This document shows positions 9,501 to 18,354 of a stretch of 64,000 bases of DNA, piece by piece; the first letter of the stretch is position 1, and each line of letters starts with the position of its first letter. The stretch spans positions 1-64,000 of the forward strand of contig JAYFRL010000001.1 of NCBI GenBank assembly GCA_034925905.1, given 5' to 3'. Source of the stretch: JAYFRL01 sp034925905. Lineage in GTDB: Bacteria > Bacillota > Clostridia > Lachnospirales > Anaerotignaceae. The position numbers and the translations under genes were made by a program. A model generated the notes under the pieces. It saw nothing but the letters and a program-made list of their open reading frames with translations. It had not been told where the DNA came from and did not search any database.

Positions 9501-9612
9501 AAAACCCACCTCTTATCTTATTTTTTAACGTCATATGATGAAATTATATCTCCTTGCCCTTCATATTTCAATGATAAGTTGTAAGACAAGTGATTCTTTT
9601 TCATACGTCGGC

Positions 9613-10662
9613 TTAAAAAATCCCGCTTTGCTTAAGCCAGCTTAAAAAATGGGCGTCTACAATTTTTACACCACTGTCGTTAAGGTGGGCGTCATCCCTG
9701 AAATTTTCGTTTTTAAGCAAGGCTTCGTTTTGGTTTATGATATTGTAATCTATATAAGGGATCTGGTTTTCAGCCGCAAATTCAGATATTTTTGAATAAA
9801 TAGCATCATAGTTTTCAATATATCCCATGGAGACATTAGCTATGGGAGCGGTAACAAATATTAACCTCGCGTTTTTTTCGGCGCAAAGCCCTATTATCTT
9901 TTCCATATATCCCTTCTGGCTTTTATCAAATTTAAAATCATTACCATTTATGCCCTTAAATTGGTTTGTTTTGTCAAATTCGTCGGCTAGCATATTCATA
10001 TCGCAATAAACATAGCCCTTTGCCCTGTATTCCTCAACACCTTCCTGCGTTTCGCCCTTTTTCTTTGAAACGCCGAATTTCTCGGAAGCAAAATCTTCTA
10101 TAAGGCTGGACTGGTATGCAAAAAAATCCTGCTGATACCTTATAAACGGCAGATTATATTTAATCTTCTCATTTAAAGGAAAAACCTCTTTAATGTATTC
10201 CTCTTTAAGCTTATCATTATCCAAGCCCTCAAAAAATGAATCCGCCTGTTTCATGTTGAACTTTTCGTTTAAAACATTGAAATATACCTCCATAACCACA
10301 ACGGATGGGCTTTGGGTTTCAAATATATCCAAAAGCGAGAAATACGTAGTGTCTGGGGTTTGGAGCGGAGTTCCCATCTGGAAGCTTGATATCCCTAAAG
10401 CCTCATCAAAGTTTGCCGGGTCAAATGCGCAATAGGCATGGGACGAACCTATAAAAACCATATCTATCGTGTTTTTCTCCTCGGCATAAAAATCGGAAAA
10501 CCGTGTTTTGGTAAACATATTAACGGTGTTTTTTTCCGATGCTTCTTTATATAACCTGCCCGCATAAAAAGCGGCGCCAAACGAAAAAATAAGGAGAGCA
10601 GCGCTAAATATTATAATCTTAAGTTTTTTAGAATTGGAAGTATATAAAGGCTCCCGAGTCAT
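9613..10662 (-). CDS. SGNH-hydrolase-like membrane-anchored protein, MBOAT partner
   Basis: This 349-residue protein has an N-terminal membrane helix (about residues 14-33) and an extracytoplasmic SGNH-like domain. MVFIGSSHAYCAFDP supplies the block I serine, and FRDDAHLNDSGVKIVDAHFLSWL supplies the D-x-x-H dyad near the C-terminus. DltD and AlgJ/AlgX-type partners of MBOAT acyltransferases share this design and help place acyl groups on surface polymers. The gene overlaps the MBOAT gene by 35 bp and its GCGGGGG ribosome site lies inside it, so translation is coupled. No dltA, dltB or dltC is present, so the acceptor polymer is unknown. Confidence 0.7.
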   Translation of the reverse strand: MTREPLYTSNSKKLKIIIFSAALLIFSFGAAFYAGRLYKEASEKNTVNMFTKTRFSDFYAEEKNTIDMVFIGSSHAYCAFDPANFDEALGISSFQMGTPLQTPDTTYFSLLDIFETQSPSVVVMEVYFNVLNEKFNMKQADSFFEGLDNDKLKEEYIKEVFPLNEKIKYNLPFIRYQQDFFAYQSSLIEDFASEKFGVSKKKGETQEGVEEYRAKGYVYCDMNMLADEFDKTNQFKGINGNDFKFDKSQKGYMEKIIGLCAEKNARLIFVTAPIANVSMGYIENYDAIYSKISEFAAENQIPYIDYNIINQNEALLKNENFRDDAHLNDSGVKIVDAHFLSWLKQSGIF

Positions 10663-12076
10663 AGTAAACCCCCGCAGTTAATATAAGGCTAAATATAATA
10701 ACATAAAAAACCATCTGGTAAAATACATTCGTTTCCTCGAAAAAACCGAAAACAGATTCTTTCCTGCTTAAAATTTCCGCAACCACAAGAACAAAAAGCG
10801 AAACCGCTATGAGGGCGACCTCAAAAAGACCAACACCCATGCTTGTAAGCGCTTCATAAAAATATTGCCTGCCAAACCAAAATCTTACATCCGAAAACAT
10901 GGTTTTGGCTATATATATACCTTCGGATATGGTGTTTGCCCTGAAGAATATCCATGCAAAGTCCGTGAGCGTAAAGGTTATAAAAACAGAAAGAATTTTT
11001 ATAACCGCGCTTTTCTTGCCCTTTACCTTACCAAACATAGGTCTTAAAATATCACCTATAACCATATAAATTCCATGTATTGCACCCCAAACAACAAAAG
11101 TCCAGTTTGCCCCGTGCCAAAGCCCGCTTATCAAAAAAGTTAAAAAAAGGTTCCCCCTTTTTCTGGCCACCCCTTTTCTGTTCCCGCCAAGAGGTATATA
11201 AACATAATCCATAAACCATGTTGAAAGTGAAATATGCCATCTTTTCCAGAATTCTCTTATTGATAACGAAAGATACGGCTTTTTGAAATTATCCATAAGT
11301 GAAAAACCGAGTATTTTTGCCGCGCCTTGAGCTATATCCGAATAGCCCGAAAAATCACAGTATATCTGGAACGCAAAAAGGAAGGTTGCCGCAAAAAGGC
11401 AAAGCCCGCCGTAGTCCGATGGAGAATTATAAACCGTGTTCACGGCAACGGCTATCCTGTCTGCAACAACAATCTTCTTAAAAAAGCCTATAAGCATTAT
11501 TTTTATACCGTCCGCGGCACGCGAAAAATTAAAATCATGCTTTTCATAAAACTGAGGCAGAAGGTTTTGGCTTCTTTCTATAGGCCCTGCAACAAGCTGC
11601 GGGAAAAAAGATATGAAAAGCGCAAATGTAAAAAAGTTTCTTTCCGGCTTGATTTTTTCCCTGTAAACGTCTATCGTATAGGCTGAGGCTTGGAAAGTAT
11701 AAAAAGAAATCCCCATAGGGAGTATTATGTCAAAATGAGCTTCGGGATACCTAAGCCCAAAAAGGGCAATAAAACGCACAAAGCTTTCCGCTGCAAAATC
11801 CATATATTTAAAAACAAACAAAAGCCCGAAATTAACAATAAGGCTTAATATCAAAAAAGTCTTTTTGCCGGACTTGCTGTTATATATCTTTAATGAGGCA
11901 GCATAGTTTACAAATGTTGAAAAAACTATGAGCACTATAAGCTTCGGGTTCCACGCCATATAAAAAACATAGCTTGCCGCAAGCAGCATAGCATTACGCA
12001 GCTTATATGGCAAAGCAAAATAAAGGCACACCACAATGACAAGAAAAACAAGAAATGTAAATGAATTAAAAAGCAT
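10628..12076 (-). CDS. MBOAT family O-acyltransferase (AlgI/DltB type)
   Basis: The 482-residue polytopic protein is an MBOAT enzyme. It has DIILPMGISFYTFQASAYTIDVYR, FALFISFFPQLVAGPIER, YCDFSGYSDIAQG and FLISGLWHGANWTFVVWG. The histidine in the last segment is the catalytic residue of AlgI/DltB-type acyltransferases. These enzymes move acyl groups, often acetyl, across the membrane onto extracellular glycans or peptidoglycan. The ATG at 12076 follows AAAGAGGTG. It is the first gene of a two-gene operon with the SGNH-like protein. Confidence 0.9.
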   Translation of the reverse strand: MLFNSFTFLVFLVIVVCLYFALPYKLRNAMLLAASYVFYMAWNPKLIVLIVFSTFVNYAASLKIYNSKSGKKTFLILSLIVNFGLLFVFKYMDFAAESFVRFIALFGLRYPEAHFDIILPMGISFYTFQASAYTIDVYREKIKPERNFFTFALFISFFPQLVAGPIERSQNLLPQFYEKHDFNFSRAADGIKIMLIGFFKKIVVADRIAVAVNTVYNSPSDYGGLCLFAATFLFAFQIYCDFSGYSDIAQGAAKILGFSLMDNFKKPYLSLSIREFWKRWHISLSTWFMDYVYIPLGGNRKGVARKRGNLFLTFLISGLWHGANWTFVVWGAIHGIYMVIGDILRPMFGKVKGKKSAVIKILSVFITFTLTDFAWIFFRANTISEGIYIAKTMFSDVRFWFGRQYFYEALTSMGVGLFEVALIAVSLFVLVVAEILSRKESVFGFFEETNVFYQMVFYVIIFSLILTAGVYYDSGAFIYFQF

Positions 12077-12215
12077 ATGGCACCTCTTTTAAAGATTTCT
12101 CATTTGATGATACTATATTTAAAGTTTTGGGTCAATTAAAAGGATTATATTGCTAATATGTTTTGCCGAATATATAATTATATTATCAAATCCTGCAAAA
12201 AAGGGGAATTTTTTT

Positions 12216-12683
12216 ATGCTGATGCTTAAAATAAAAAATGTTAAAGACTTTATGAATACGCTCTTAAAAAGCGAAACCTTTGATGCTTTTGAGTCAAGAA
12301 GCATATCCCTTGTAACCTATATTTCGTTTGATATTGATTGCCGGATTAAAAAAAGCTTTTTCCCCGAAGAGAAAAAAGAGCTTATAAAAAGGGATTTTTG
12401 CCTTTGGAAAGATATGCGCCCGGTTATTTTTGAACTCATAAAAGGAAACAACCTGCCCTTAAGCTTTAAAATAATTCTTTCCGTAAAACCCTCCTTAGCC
12501 GAAGAAATCCATAAAAACGCAAGAGCGCTTTTTATAAACATAAATTTTGACCGCGAAGGCCTTTCCCTAACCTCCGGTTCAGCCCAAAAAGAATTTTCCC
12601 TTTCAAAAGAAGAAGACCCCCTTTGGGACGCTTACCTAAAAAATTTTTTATCAAAAAACGGAATTTTGTATTCTGAAGAATAA
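12216..12683 (+). CDS. DUF5721 family protein
   Basis: This 155-residue soluble protein resembles the DUF5721 family, whose members begin with similar KFMNTLL-x-SETFD-like text. Here the start reads LKIKNVKDFMNTLLKSETFDAFESRSISL. No catalytic motif or membrane segment is visible. The ATG at 12216 is preceded by AAGGGGAAT; an upstream frame extension to 12150 lacks a ribosome site. The stop codon lies 7 bp before the CIRCE operator of htpG. The CIRCE hairpin plus its T run may also end this transcript. Confidence 0.65.
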   Translation: MLMLKIKNVKDFMNTLLKSETFDAFESRSISLVTYISFDIDCRIKKSFFPEEKKELIKRDFCLWKDMRPVIFELIKGNNLPLSFKIILSVKPSLAEEIHKNARALFININFDREGLSLTSGSAQKEFSLSKEEDPLWDAYLKNFLSKNGILYSEE

Positions 12684-12690
12684 CCTTTTG

Positions 12691-12717
12691 TTAGCACTCA
12701 ATTTAATCGAGTGCTAA
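12691..12717 (+). promoter_or_regulatory. CIRCE operator (HrcA binding site) upstream of htpG
   Basis: TTAGCACTC (12691-12699), a 9-nt spacer and GAGTGCTAA (12709-12717) match the CIRCE consensus exactly in both arms. CIRCE is bound by the heat-shock repressor HrcA. It ends 8 bp before the -35 box of the htpG promoter. A run of seven T residues follows, so as RNA it could also act as a terminator for the gene upstream. Confidence 0.97.
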
Positions 12718-12725
12718 TTTTTTTG

Positions 12726-12753
12726 TTGACTTTTTGGCATTAAGTGCTAAAAT
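12726..12753 (+). promoter_or_regulatory. Sigma-A promoter of htpG
   Basis: TTGACT (12726-12731) and TAAAAT (12748-12753) are separated by 16 nt. The spacer contains TTAAGTGCTAA, which resembles one CIRCE half-site, so repressor contacts may extend into the core promoter. The predicted leader to the htpG ATG is about 60 nt. Confidence 0.75.
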
Positions 12754-12822
12754 TAAAGCTGTAAAAATAACGGCGGCAGTTTTGCCAGCCTGAAATAATA
12801 AATTAACCGGAGGTAATTAAAA

Positions 12823-14733
12823 ATGTCAGTTGAAAAAGGTAATCTTTCGATAAACAGTGAAAATTTTTTGCCTATAATTAAAAAATGGCTCTATACGGAT
12901 AAGGATATCTTTTTAAGAGAGCTTGCTTCAAACGCCTGCGACGCAGTTATAAAGCTTAAAAAACTTATGGTTATGGGTGAAGCGAACAATGTGACTGAAG
13001 ACGAAAAGTTTGAAATAAACATAACCCTGGACCAGAAAAACAGCATAATAAAAATATCTGACAACGGCATAGGCATGACGTCAGACGAAATCAAAAAATA
13101 TATAAACCAGATAGCTTTTTCCGGTGCAAAGGATTTTATGGAAAAGTTCAGTGAAAAACCTGATGAAGGAAACGATATTATAGGCCATTTTGGTCTTGGT
13201 TTTTATTCTGCTTTTATGGTTGCGGACAAGGTGGAGATAGACTCGCTTTCGTATATTAACGGCGCATTTCCCGCAAAATGGAGCTCTACAGGCGGAATAG
13301 AATATGAAATGGAAGCAGGCACAAGGGAAAAAAGAGGAACAGACATCATCCTTTATGTCGGGGAAGACGGCAAAGAATTCCTTGAAGAAGGGCTTTTTTA
13401 TGCAACACTTAAAAAATATTGCTCTTTTATGCCCGTTCTGATATACGTTGACATCATAAAAGAAAAGGATGAAGAAGAAAATCCTGAAACCGAGGATTTA
13501 AAAGAGGGAGAAACTGAAAAAACACCTATAAACACAACAAACCCTCTTTGGCTTAAAAAGCCGTCTGAATGTGAAAATGAAGGCTATATAAAACTTTATC
13601 ACGATATTTTCTTCGATATGAAAGACCCTCTTTTTTATATACACCTTAACATGGATTATCCCGTGCGGCTTAAAGGCATACTTTATTTTCCAAGGCTCAT
13701 TCAGGAAATGGACGTTATGAATGGGCAGATAAAGCTTTATTCAAACCAGGTTTATATAGCGGACAATGTTAAAGAAATAATCCCAGAATTTTTGCTCTTG
13801 CTTAAGGGAGTTATAGATTGCCCTGATTTACCGCTTAATGTTTCAAGAAGCGCGCTGCAAAACGATGGCTACGCATCCGAGATATCCAAATATATCACCA
13901 AAAAGGTTGCAGATAAAATAAATTCACTCTTTAAAAATGAAAGAGGTGCCTACGAAGGCTATGCAGACGATATAAACATATTTATAAAATACGGCTGTAT
14001 GCGCGAAAAAAGCTTTTACGAAAAGGTTAAGGATTCCCTCCTTTTCAGAACGTCAGACGGAAAACATACAACTATTTCCGAATACCTTGAAAACACCAAA
14101 GGTGAGGAAAAGAAAATATTTTATGCAACGGATGAAAAACAGCAGGCTCAATATATAAACATGTTTAAAGAAGAAGGCATAGGGGTGCTTATATTAAGCG
14201 AACCAATAGATAAGCCTTTTATAAACTTCCTTGAATATACCGAGTCTGAGCGTTTTTCGTTAAAACGCATAGATTCCGATATATCCAGTGAGCTTAAAGA
14301 GGAAACTTCCGGGGAAGACGGCGAGCTAAGCAAAGAATTTGAAACGCTTTTTAGGGGCTTCCTTGGAAACGACAAGCTAAGCCTTAAGCTTGAAGCCCTT
14401 AAAACAAAGTCCATTTCGGGAATGATGCTTATGGATGAAAACTCAAGACGTATGCAGGAAATGAAAGAAACATATAAGTCTAGCCCCGACATGCTTAAGC
14501 TTTTCGGTGATATGGAGGTAAAAGAAACTCTTGTTTTAAATAAAAACCATCCCCTTATTAAAAAGCTTGAATCCCTTAAAGGCGAACCAGGGAAAGCTGC
14601 AGAAACAAAGCTTATATGCGAAGAAATTTATGACCTCGCGCTGCTTAGCTATAAAAAGTTTTCACCCGAAGAAATGGCAAGCTTCATAGAACGCAGCAAT
14701 TTAATATTGGAAACGCTCTCAGATAAAATTTAA
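12823..14733 (+). CDS. htpG: Molecular chaperone HtpG (Hsp90)
   Basis: The 636-residue protein is a full-length bacterial Hsp90, a cytosolic ATP-dependent chaperone. The N-terminal GHKL ATPase domain carries LRELASNACDAVIKL, ISDNGIGMTSDEI and IGHFGLGFYSAFMV. The middle domain has NVSRSALQND, whose arginine contacts ATP. The C-terminal region serves dimerisation. A short acidic insert (KDEEENPETEDLKEGETEK) near residues 212-230 separates N and middle domains. GGAGGT precedes the ATG. A perfect CIRCE operator upstream indicates HrcA control, unlike B. subtilis, where htpG is not in the HrcA regulon. Confidence 0.97.
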   Translation: MSVEKGNLSINSENFLPIIKKWLYTDKDIFLRELASNACDAVIKLKKLMVMGEANNVTEDEKFEINITLDQKNSIIKISDNGIGMTSDEIKKYINQIAFSGAKDFMEKFSEKPDEGNDIIGHFGLGFYSAFMVADKVEIDSLSYINGAFPAKWSSTGGIEYEMEAGTREKRGTDIILYVGEDGKEFLEEGLFYATLKKYCSFMPVLIYVDIIKEKDEEENPETEDLKEGETEKTPINTTNPLWLKKPSECENEGYIKLYHDIFFDMKDPLFYIHLNMDYPVRLKGILYFPRLIQEMDVMNGQIKLYSNQVYIADNVKEIIPEFLLLLKGVIDCPDLPLNVSRSALQNDGYASEISKYITKKVADKINSLFKNERGAYEGYADDINIFIKYGCMREKSFYEKVKDSLLFRTSDGKHTTISEYLENTKGEEKKIFYATDEKQQAQYINMFKEEGIGVLILSEPIDKPFINFLEYTESERFSLKRIDSDISSELKEETSGEDGELSKEFETLFRGFLGNDKLSLKLEALKTKSISGMMLMDENSRRMQEMKETYKSSPDMLKLFGDMEVKETLVLNKNHPLIKKLESLKGEPGKAAETKLICEEIYDLALLSYKKFSPEEMASFIERSNLILETLSDKI

Positions 14734-14823
14734 TAAAATCATAATTAAAAATCAAGCTTCCTCAAGGAACTATTCCGTGGTATATGCGTATAAAAAAGCA
14801 TAAGCCCGAAAGGAGTGACCGAT

Positions 14824-16026
14824 ATGAGGAAGCTTTTGCTTTTTATAAGCATTATGTTTTTACTTCTGTCAGCAGGCTGCAAAAAAGATAATAACAGCGA
14901 AACATATAAATTTAACGCTAAAGTGCTTGAAATATACGAAAACAGCATTTTAACCGAACCTATAGAGGACGAAAAAGAAAAACTTTCTTCCGACAAAATA
15001 AGCTTTAGCACAGCAAACCTTGAAGATATAGGGGTTGCCGTCGGCGATATTGTTACTATAGAATATAATGGTAAAATTGCAGAAAGCTACCCCGCGCAGA
15101 TAACAGCATTAAGCTGGTTCATATATGAAAAAGCTAACGAAAGCACCGAGGATGACGGGAGCAGCTTCCCCGAAGCAACAAATATAACAGATAGCTTTGA
15201 AGACGTTAAAAACATGTTTGCCGCTTACGGCAATAAGCCTGATGCCAGTAGGCTTGACATCCCTTTTTTTGATTCGGCTAAAAAAGACTATGATGTTTGG
15301 TATAACTTCTACTCAAATGTTTCAAAAGGAGAAAGAGACGCCATAATTATAGCGGATTACACAACGGAAGGCGACGCCGTTTTAACCTATGCGGCTTATA
15401 CGGGAGACAAATTTTATATCGCAAAAGACTATTCAAGGGATGAATTTGGCGCGGGCGAACCGTACACCGAATCAGAATATCAATATATAAAGGAATATAT
15501 CTATAAGAGCACCGTTTCCTATTATTTTGTTAACAACAGCTCTCTTGCATACAAGGAAATAATGGACGGATATTTAAGCAGCATGCTTAACGCCATGCCG
15601 GATTGTGCTTTTCTTACATCCTTTAACGCTGATGAGGTTTCAAAATACATATATGAAGATTTGCCCTTGGTGTCGGCTTATATTAAGCCTGAAAGTGTCT
15701 CCGTCAAAGGTCTTGTGCTCACCGTTCAAAACGACGAAGACAGAAACGCCAGCTTCGGAGCCTCATATCAGCTTGAAAAGAAAAGCGGCGGAGCCTGGGA
15801 AAACTGTGAATATATCTCACCCGAAAGCGGCATCGGCTGGGACGACATAGAATATCCCGTACTCGCTAAAAGCTCTTCCGAGTTTACTATAAACTGGGAA
15901 AGCCTATACGGGAGCCTTATTCCGGGAGAATACCGCATAGAAAAAAGTTTTTCCATGGAAGGCGACCAAGATATGCTTTACACGGTTTATGCAGAATTTA
16001 CAATTGATGAATATGCCAAAGATTAA
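14824..16026 (+). CDS. Lipoprotein with DUF4362-like and Ig-like domains
   Basis: This 400-residue protein has a lipoprotein signal, with hydrophobic LLLFISIMFLLLSAGC and the cysteine at about residue 20. Three segments follow. The first is a small beta domain (FNAKVLEIYENSILTEPIED...VGDIVTIEYNGKI) like OB/DUF3221-type folds. The second (WYNFYSNVSKGERDAIIIADYTTEGDAVLTYAAYTGDKFY) resembles DUF4362. The third is an Ig-like beta domain at residues 280-395 ending in SLIPGEYRIEKSF. Similar Firmicute lipoproteins are thought to sit on the outer face of the membrane; function is unknown. The ATG at 14824 is preferred over a GTG 9 nt upstream because AAAGGAG is spaced for the ATG. Confidence 0.6.
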   Translation: MRKLLLFISIMFLLLSAGCKKDNNSETYKFNAKVLEIYENSILTEPIEDEKEKLSSDKISFSTANLEDIGVAVGDIVTIEYNGKIAESYPAQITALSWFIYEKANESTEDDGSSFPEATNITDSFEDVKNMFAAYGNKPDASRLDIPFFDSAKKDYDVWYNFYSNVSKGERDAIIIADYTTEGDAVLTYAAYTGDKFYIAKDYSRDEFGAGEPYTESEYQYIKEYIYKSTVSYYFVNNSSLAYKEIMDGYLSSMLNAMPDCAFLTSFNADEVSKYIYEDLPLVSAYIKPESVSVKGLVLTVQNDEDRNASFGASYQLEKKSGGAWENCEYISPESGIGWDDIEYPVLAKSSSEFTINWESLYGSLIPGEYRIEKSFSMEGDQDMLYTVYAEFTIDEYAKD

Positions 16027-16062
16027 AAAAACCTCCCTGAAGTTTTTCAGGGAGGTTTTTTT
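16027..16062. terminator. Bidirectional terminator
   Basis: AACCTCCCTGAA pairs with TTCAGGGAGGTT around a GTTT loop, flanked by A and T runs on both sides. It separates the convergent lipoprotein gene and HIT gene. Confidence 0.92.
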
Positions 16063-16468
16063 ATATCTCCATTTTAAGTTTTTTTTGCATTTCGGCTATT
16101 TCTTCATCCGTAGGCTCTTGGGGTGTCCATCTTATGGATATGCCGTCACCTTCATACCTTGGAATAAGGTGCAGATGGAAATGATGAACCGTTTGCCCCG
16201 AAACCTCACCGTTATTTTGAAGCACATTCATGTTTTCAAAGCCCAATATTTCCTTCATATTGCGGGCAACCTTTGCGGCAAGCTCAAAAAGCCTTCCTGC
16301 AAGCGCCGGGTCTATGTCAAAAATATTTGCATAATGCTCCTTGGTCATTATAAGGACATGACCCTTCCCGCTCGGAAACCGGTCTAATATAACTTTAAAC
16401 TCATCATTTTCATATATCGTCGCCGAAGGGATTTTCCCTTCTATGATACGGCAAAAAATACAATCCAT
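16061..16468 (-). CDS. HIT family protein (HINT-like nucleotide hydrolase)
   Basis: The 135-residue protein is a histidine-triad hydrolase. It starts CIFCRIIEGKIPSATIYEND, has the central GHVLIMTKEHYANIFD, and carries the triad in QTVHHFHLHLIPRY (H-x-H-x-H). Two cysteines in CIFC may bind zinc, as in many bacterial members. The family hydrolyses nucleoside phosphoramidates or other nucleotide conjugates. The ATG at 16468 follows GGGGGAAG; 9 extra residues upstream are unlikely. It is the last gene of the murG-galE-cyclophilin-HIT cluster. Confidence 0.93.
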   Translation of the reverse strand: MDCIFCRIIEGKIPSATIYENDEFKVILDRFPSGKGHVLIMTKEHYANIFDIDPALAGRLFELAAKVARNMKEILGFENMNVLQNNGEVSGQTVHHFHLHLIPRYEGDGISIRWTPQEPTDEEIAEMQKKLKMEI

Positions 16469-16498
16469 AAAGCTTCCCCCTTTTTTCTTTCGCACAAG

Positions 16499-17332
16499 CT
16501 ATTTTGCCTTAAATGTTGTTATTTCTATTGTATTTATAATAACGTCCTCTGTGGGCACGTCATCGCTGTCTGTTTCAACACTGCTTATTTTCTCCAAAAC
16601 ATCCATTCCGTATATGCACTGTCCAAAAACGGTATGCGTTTTGCCAAAAACATTGTCCAAATGGATTGTTCCACCGTATTCTTCGTATATGTTAAGCACG
16701 CTGTCCGTAAACATATCCTTAAGCAATACACTTTTACCGTCCGGGAGCGTAAAGGCTACGTTTCCGTCCTTGTTTATGGCGTCCTTTATTGCGTCTAAAT
16801 AATCAGTGTCGGTTGTTTTTCTGTCCACAATGAAAAACTGGCTCCCGTTTGTATCCGTTCCACTGTTTGCCATTGAAAGAACTCCCCTAAACTGGTGGAG
16901 CTTTGGAGAAACTTCATCTTCAAAGGCTTCGCCCCATATGCTTTCTCCGCCTTTGCCTGTACCTGTCGGGTCTCCGCTCTGTATCATAAAGTCATCTATA
17001 ACCCTATGGAACTTAAGCCCGTCATAATATCCTTCCTTTGCATGGGTAACAAAGTTTTCAACAGCCTTGGGCGCATACTCCGGAAAAAGCTTAAATGTCA
17101 TTTCTCCCATGTCCGTTTTTATAACGGCTATTTCATCGCCTTCGTTTGGCAGGCTAAGCTGCGGAAGGCTCTTAAGCTCTTCGTTTCCTTCAATTTCATC
17201 GGCATAATATTCCCAAAGCGCGGGGTTTTCTCCCGAAGCATTCTTATCTTCCTCCGTTGTCCCTGCGGTTTTTTTGCCGCAGCCGGAAAGCGCAAGCAAA
17301 CAAACCAGCAAAAACATAATTTTTCTATGCAT
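16499..17332 (-). CDS. Cyclophilin-type peptidylprolyl isomerase lipoprotein
   Basis: This 277-residue protein begins with a lipoprotein signal (MFLLVCLLALSGCGKK; cysteine at about residue 18). A linker and then a cyclophilin domain follow from about residue 68. FVTHAKEGYYDGLKFHRVIDDFMIQSGDP, GVLSMANSGTDTNGSQFFI and FGKTHTVFGQ are the core active-site segments. It should isomerise prolyl bonds of proteins outside the membrane. It contains an insert of about 45 residues (DYLDAIKDAINKDGNVAF...) between the QFFI and FGKTHTVFG strands, which enlarges it relative to minimal cyclophilins. It lies 16 bp downstream of galE. Confidence 0.92.
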   Translation of the reverse strand: MHRKIMFLLVCLLALSGCGKKTAGTTEEDKNASGENPALWEYYADEIEGNEELKSLPQLSLPNEGDEIAVIKTDMGEMTFKLFPEYAPKAVENFVTHAKEGYYDGLKFHRVIDDFMIQSGDPTGTGKGGESIWGEAFEDEVSPKLHQFRGVLSMANSGTDTNGSQFFIVDRKTTDTDYLDAIKDAINKDGNVAFTLPDGKSVLLKDMFTDSVLNIYEEYGGTIHLDNVFGKTHTVFGQCIYGMDVLEKISSVETDSDDVPTEDVIINTIEITTFKAK

Positions 17333-17348
17333 TTATTAAATCCTCCCA

Positions 17349-18344
17349 TTATTTTTTATCATTATAACCCTGCGGATGCGAGCTGTGCCAAAGCCATGCC
17401 GTCTCTATGATTTTTTCAAGCGAAGCGTATTCGGCTTTAAAACCAAGCTCTTTTGTTATTTTTTCGGAAGAAGCTATAAGCACCGAAGGGTCTCCGGTCC
17501 TTCTTTTAGCTTCTTTTGAAATTATCTTTTTACCTGTAACCTTTCTTGCCGTTTCTATAACCTCTAAAACGGAAAACCCCTTCCCATTACCAAGATTGTA
17601 CACATTACTGCCGCCGCTCTTAATAAGGCTTTCCAGTGCAAGTACATGAGCCTTTGCAAGATCCAGCACATGAATATAATCCCTTACGCAGCTTCCGTCT
17701 TTGGTTGGATAATCCGTACCAAAAACGCTTATCTCTTCCCTTATTCCGAGAGCCGCCATAAGCACTATGGGTATAAGATGGGTTTCAGGGCTATGGTCTT
17801 CCCCTATTTCTCCGCTTACATCTGCACCTGCGGCATTAAAATACCTTAAAGCGATATATTTAAAACCATAGGCGGCATCAAACCATTTAAGTATTTTTTC
17901 AACCATAAGTTTTGATTCTCCGTAAGGATTTTCCGGTATGGTTTTGTCGTTTTCGCTTATCGGGATATTTTCAGGCTCTCCATAAGTTGCCGCTGTGGAC
18001 GAAAACACCATTTTAAGCACATTATGTTTAACCATTGAATTCAAAAGGCAAAGCGTGCCATAGACATTGTTTTCAAAATATTTATGCGGATTTAAAACGC
18101 TTTCGCCGACAATTGAAAAAGCCGCAAAATCCACAACAGCGTCTATGCTGTTTTCCGTAAATATTTTGTCCATAAGGCATGAATCCTTTATGTCACCCTT
18201 ATAAAGCTTAACCTCTTTGGGTAGAGCTTTTTCATGCCCCGTAACAAGGCTATCGCAAACTACAACATCATAGCCGCTGCGCTTTAAGGTTAAAACCGTA
18301 TGGCTGCCTATATATCCAGCTCCTCCGCAAACAAGTATACTCAA
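17349..18344 (-). CDS. galE: UDP-glucose 4-epimerase
   Basis: The 331-residue short-chain dehydrogenase interconverts UDP-glucose and UDP-galactose for surface glycans and galactose metabolism. SILVCGGAGYIGSHT is the NAD-binding glycine motif. SSTAATYGEP and NPYGESKLMVEK carry the catalytic serine/threonine region and the Y-x-x-x-K pair. YFNAAGA and the VYNLGNGKGFSVLEVI segment match GalE. The start is a TTG at 18344 with GAGGTG upstream; no ATG fits the conserved N-terminus. It lies 10 bp downstream of murG. Confidence 0.95.
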   Translation of the reverse strand: MSILVCGGAGYIGSHTVLTLKRSGYDVVVCDSLVTGHEKALPKEVKLYKGDIKDSCLMDKIFTENSIDAVVDFAAFSIVGESVLNPHKYFENNVYGTLCLLNSMVKHNVLKMVFSSTAATYGEPENIPISENDKTIPENPYGESKLMVEKILKWFDAAYGFKYIALRYFNAAGADVSGEIGEDHSPETHLIPIVLMAALGIREEISVFGTDYPTKDGSCVRDYIHVLDLAKAHVLALESLIKSGGSNVYNLGNGKGFSVLEVIETARKVTGKKIISKEAKRRTGDPSVLIASSEKITKELGFKAEYASLEKIIETAWLWHSSHPQGYNDKK

Positions 18345-18354
18345 TTAAAGCACC

